Source: Agelaius tricolor (taxonomy: Eukaryota > Chordata > Aves > Passeriformes > Icteridae). Taken from it: a DNA stretch of 64,000 bases. Where the stretch lies: assembly GCA_023055355.1 (NCBI GenBank), contig JALJCS010000001.1:66691381-66755380 (forward strand). Direction: 5' to 3'. Shown one piece after another: positions 54,201 to 60,200 of the stretch. Each line of letters opens with the position of its first letter. Positions within the stretch are counted from its first letter, which is position 1. Below the pieces are notes generated by a model, which was not told the origin of the DNA, made no database searches, and saw only the letters and a list, made by a program, of their open reading frames with translations. Position numbers and translations under genes: made by a program.

Positions 54201-57200
54201 TCCTTCTTAACTTCTCTTCAGGTTCATTTGGTGATTCTCATATAGGAAATACCCTTTAGGAAATAGGGTAGCTTGAATTTTATTCATCTGCATATCATCC
54301 TTCAATTTAAATGGATTTTAAAAGGCTAAACACTTGACTAGCTCTTTACATGTATAATGCCATAGTAATTTTCCTGTATATCTATAATTGACCTGTAGGC
54401 TATCTCCCTCTTTCCCCAAGCACAGTCTTAATAAGCCCATTAAAATGTCATGCTGTTTACTTGATTAAAGCTCTAGAGTCCTTGTGATGTTTTATTGTTG
54501 CTGGATTTTCTGATCAAGGACACATGCATGTCAATTTTCTATAGCTCTCCAGCCTTGAATTAATTTGACAGTTTTTCTGCCTGCCATGTAAATCTCATGC
54601 AGCAGAATTCAGTAAGAACGTGGGCTCCAGAAGTGAGATTGATTTAAGCAAGAAAAGGCCATTCAGGTTCTACTTGAGTTTCCAGACTAAAATGTGTGCT
54701 CCACTATGACCCTGTCAAAAAAAGTTTGGGGCATGGAATATGTCTCAGACTGTAATTTGTAACACATTGTATAATAAGTTAGCGATTTTTAAAATTTGTA
54801 TTCATTTCTAGCTGGGACTAAGTGAAGTATTCCTTGTGTTCCTAGTAGTAGTAGAAAGATGACAGCCAAAACAAATAATCCAAAATCTGTTCCATGATGG
54901 ATTGTCCTCGGCAATATTTTCCAAAAATGTTACACAGTCACTGGCCTTTGTGTGTTATGAAACCCCAGCCATGAGCGTCCAGCCAAGAAATGCTTGCTCT
55001 CACCAGGTGACCTAGTTTCAAAAGAAAGAGACAAATGTCAAGCAAAGTGAAATTACATGCCTGAAAATAGCTAAGATACTTAGCCTTACATCTTCCAAAT
55101 TCTGTTGAGTCTTACCCGGCCACACTTCTAGCAGGTCCATGCAGGCTGTTGGTGATTTTCATAGGTGGGAGAGCTGAAAAACATTAGATTTTCTCAATAA
55201 CCTTAATGCCAGTGCAGTGTGACATAGAGATGGCAAGTGTGGGTAAACCAATGCAGACAGGCTGCTAGTGGACAGCATGCTAGAACAGAGAGCATGGGCA
55301 TGGCAAAAGGGGCACTTGCTATGTTATTGCAAGATTTACCCTTCTAAAGCAGGCATCAAGTGTCCATAAACATGCCTGAGCAATACCAGCACCTCCTGGT
55401 GCTGCTGCATTGGAAGGGAGGCAGGTAAACTCAGGACCAGGGTCTACCAGTTTAGAGCTTTTCCTTCTTGCTCTGACAGGCTTCCCCAAGACATTGATTT
55501 TGGGCTTAAAGTAGCAGTAACAATGTTTATTTGAGTGAGGGCAGCACTATCCAGCCAGAGGACTGAGACACCAGTGGGTTTTGAATTCAATGGGAATTTC
55601 CTGAGCACAGGCCCTGTCACCAGAGTTCCCATTCATTGCTGAAAGATAGTCTGTTCTTCCCCCAGTTCCAAGAAGCGCAGCATGCTAGAAGGACAACCCT
55701 GCATTGCTGTAAAAATAACTGGACCATTTATTTTCAGACATCAGTTTTTACATTGCACATATAAGACAGCACTATAGCTTTTCAGGTCCTGTGAGTGCCC
55801 CTTTACAGATGGAAACACCTGTTTGATTTGGCAAACGCCTTTTCTGACATCAGACAACTGGGCATTAAGCAGCTGGAGAGACTTCTTGCCTTTATGACCT
55901 AGAAGGACTATTCTTATCAGGGCTGCTCCTTACTATGGCTTTTGGACCTATATGGAAAAGATGTCTAATTGCTTAGAAAAAGAGGCTCCTCTGGCAAGAG
56001 GAGATGCCAGGCATTTGGAGAAAATCCAGGATAAAAGACTAAAGACTGAAAGGAAACTTATTTGGCCTCAAAACCATGATTTTTAAGTTCTAAACTGGAG
56101 ATATTGTTTGAAAAATGTGGCAAGATACAAGAGTTAGAATTTAGTAATGTTTCTTTTTTTCCTTTTTCTTTCCAAAGGCAGTGTATTTATTTCTTCAGCA
56201 GTTCAGGTTACTTGCTAAAACTGTCATCTGTATTTTTTTTAAATCTCAGAGCAAAATTTTGCACTGAGAGGACTTGATATTAAAGCTAGAATCAGCAATT
56301 TCATCATTAAAATTATATGTTTGCTCTCTGTACTGGCTGAGTACCTGTTTTCTGTTCCTCATGTAAGAGTTATCAGTTTATTTTCCTAAACCAAACTGCC
56401 TTTTAAAAACTACTCCACACCTCTCTGAACGTAAAATAATCACTTGGGCAAATGGAAGCTTCTCTAAAGCAGATGTGTTGATAAGGAACATTTTTAGAAC
56501 CTTGTATCTAGTCTCCTTTGTGTTTTTCTGAAATTCAGTAATCCTCTTCCCCTCTTAGCTTAGTGAGCGGCTGACCCAAAGCCTGCAGAGGTCAGAGAAA
56601 AGCCTGCTTCCAAAAAAGAGTGAGTGGTTACAGCACTGCAAGAAAAGGGGAACTTGGTGGTGTAATAGTTTCTTATTTGTACTCCAGACAAATGGTGTTT
56701 GATTCCAGAGAGTGCACATGAGCCATATGATGCTGCAAGTGAAATCACACCAATACTTTGCTGTAGACTGAAGGAAAAAACCAGATGGTGTGAGACTGTA
56801 AGACAGATGTGTAGACAGATGTGGATAGATATAGGCAACTAAAACATAAAAACTGCCTTTACACTGGGTGTCTAGGCTGTCACCAGAGACTCCTAGACAT
56901 ATTTAGGGGATGTTAATGTGTAAAGGCAAGGATGTGGATTAAGCATCTCCACAAAGTGATTCATTCCTCCTTTCTCTGTTGACTGTAAAGACAGTCTAGG
57001 CAAGGAGCTTAAACTGGGCATGAAAGACCTGGGTGGTTAAAACTTGGTAAAATGAATCTTGTTTTGTAACATGGAGAAAGTTTTATTGCATTGCAGCAAA
57101 TGTAGAAGTGGGGTATTTTTTGTGCATTTATATTATAAATTTTAATAAACTAGGTAAGAAGCAGGTTTATGTATGTAATTACTAGGACACAAAGATTTAA

Positions 57201-60200
57201 GTACACAGTTCTCTAAAAAATACATTAAAATAAAAAGAGACACAATGCTTCCAGCAGATTAGTGCAGGGGAAATGTAGGGTGAACAAAATTCTCACTTTT
57301 AGCACCTTTAGTGTCTGACAGAATAGCAAAGCTCAGTGAGTCACCCTCAAACCATGCAAGATCATATGCTTCATTAGGCAGGAAACACCGATATATCTCC
57401 ACTGATACATAATACAGAGTGGAGTATTAAAACGGATATATATTTGTTCTATTTATATTCTTACTGGCTATGTGCAGAAACTGAAACACAGCTCCTCCTG
57501 CTCCAGGTGGCCATCAGGTATCAGGAAAATACTCTCTACACAGGAGCTGTCTCCTTGAGCTAACCAAGGTGGCTGGAGTAAAGAAGTCAAGGTTCAATAG
57601 CCACCGTTTTCACCCTTAACAAAGATATGTCATCAGGTGTTTCTCTCAAATGTGTTTGCTGGGGGGTATATCTTTCATCCATGCCAGTAAGTCAGCCAGT
57701 CTCTTGTTTACTGCCACATACATTGTGCAGCAGTGACAAAGGACAGAAAAAGAGGAGGGTATTACTGAGAAACAGGAAATGTGGCTGGACTTCTAAATAC
57801 CTTACCATACTGAAGGTGCTAAGCATCATATGGGATTATGTCACCCGGAATTAGTAACGTCTCAGGCTGGCTACTTAGCTGGTGTAAATTGGTGGCACCC
57901 CACAGGTTTCAGTGGAACTTCATTAATTTATGCTAGCTGAGGGTCTGGCCCTGAAATAGCTGTAATATAAGATCAGCATCTCTAGATCAGTTTATTCAGT
58001 CTCAACCAATCAGTTTTTCTACTGACATTCTTTCTCTTCTTAAATTTTGTCACCTTCTTGAATTTAAACACCAAAACCCCCTCGTCTGCTTATCAAGACA
58101 CCACAAAAATTTGCACCCTTCTAGGCAGGACTTCAAAACATGTTGTGAGCCCCCAGAGTTTACCAAGCAGGCAAGGACAGGCACTCTGTGACCGTGAAGC
58201 AGGACCCATGGCCTGGCTCGGCTCTGCGGCTGCCCTGTGACAGGAAGCAGCTGACTGGGGTGCTGGGATGGGGAAGGGAAAAGCACAGATTTTATCAGGT
58301 CAGGGCTGGTCTTCTCAGAGGAGGCTAAGCAAGCAAACTCTACTCCTCTATAGTATGAGTCAGGCGATCATTGTTTCGTGTGTCAGTTAATGTGGGGCTC
58401 TCTGGAGTAAACTTCTGCCGATCCCCGGAGAGAGGGGTTGTAATTCATTTACCTGCAGTTTGGCTCAGATGTGCTTTATGTGCAAGTTCTAAGCACAGCC
58501 TTTAAGCTTTAAGCATAGCTCTACTAGGAAAAATGTCCAGCAAGGTCAAAGCCACGTGCATTTAGGACCTGAGACGTGTCTGTGCAAGTACAATGCTGAG
58601 CTTTGAACTTGCCGTTTTAGCTGTAGGAAGCAGCCTGGGACAGCACAGAGCTCAGCGGGATCCTGCTTCTCAGTGGGGTACTCCTCAGCCTGTACAAAGC
58701 TCTGGACTGACAGGGCAAGCCTGCCTCATGCCCTGAGATAGGTTGTTTAAAGCAAACCTAGGTAACTCTACACTATGCAGCAGTTTGCAGTGTGGACAAC
58801 CCCTCAGAATTCAAGCCTGTAGAGCTGACCCTCCAGCATGACTGCAGATTTTATGAAGGTGCTCCTTGGACGTCTCCTCTTGGGGTGTTTTGTTGACTCA
58901 GCCCAGCTTTGCTTGTGAAATCTGAGGGGATCACATCACATGGTTTATCCTGCATTTACTCACGTATAACCCAGCATGACTGTACATCAATCAACTAATT
59001 TTAGCGATGTTAAAACTGAAAAGAAAATAGTGATATCTTATAAATATACCAACCTGCCTCTCCACTCCGGTTTCTCTCTATCCTCCTTCAATTTCTTAAC
59101 AGTTTTTGGGAGGGCCTTCCAAAGATTATTCAGAATTCTCTGACTTGACTTACAGCTTCCCAGGGTGCTGGTAGGGCTTCTAGTCTGCACATTTCTGGGG
59201 AAATTTTACAATATATAATGAATTTTTTCTTCAATCGCTCATTTTTAGTATTTTGTGTCTCTGTCCATTCTTCTGCTCCAACTAAATGAGCAAAAACAAT
59301 TTGCTTGCTTTGCTGACTTACGTAACAGTCGAGCGTTGTACTATATAACTTGAGATCTTTGTGTAGCTTTGCCTTGTAGAGCAGAATGGTTCTGAACTTT
59401 CATCAGTGCTGAACACTGCACTGAGAGATGACTCAACAGTGAAGGAAAGGGCACTTACACTCAAAAATGTGACAGTCAAAGTAGCAATGTATCTTACACA
59501 TGTCATGTCATAGGAGAAAGGTCATCAATATTATATTCTTCCTCCATCATTGGATGTGATAAGAATATTTTGCAAAAACAGTATTTCTTCCTTATTGCAT
59601 TCCCACAGCTCAAAATGTAAAACCAAGGCAAGGTGTTTGATTTTTTAGCTCTTTTTTTCTTAATGAGAAACACAGTGGCACATAAGCTGAAAGAGGATTA
59701 TAAAATTTTATATATTCTCTAGTTCTTCAGACCTGTTGGGGAAAGAATTAGTAATGTATCTATATATCTGGTAAAAATATCTCAGTGACCTCATACTCAC
59801 ATTTGTGTAAACATCACCTCATCAGTTCCAGATACTTATACAGGAAACAAATCTGAATGCTCCTCTAGTGTTCTATACTTAGGCAGGTCAGCCGGCATAT
59901 GTCTGGTCTGTAAATACCCAGTTTTACTTGGGTCCTTATTTTAAGGTTTCCCTCTTAAGAGTTTGCTGCAAACGTGCCCTCAGCATTTGCCTGTGTGTCT
60001 TTTCCAAAGCAAATTGTCCCTGAAGATTGCCATTAAGTTAAACAAAAAAAAACAACTACAAAGAAGAACTGAACTGGTTGGTAAAGGCTTAATTGGAGCT
60101 GAATTACTAAATATGGCCATAATAGCCCTGAACTGACAAAGTATCAAATGATTTCTCATTGCTGTCAGTCACTGTGGTATGTGACCACAGTTTGCTCTGT

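Noticed and set aside
60171..60191. 8-bp inverted repeat ACTGTGGT/ACCACAGT
   Set aside because: Such short arms are expected by chance many times in 64 kb.
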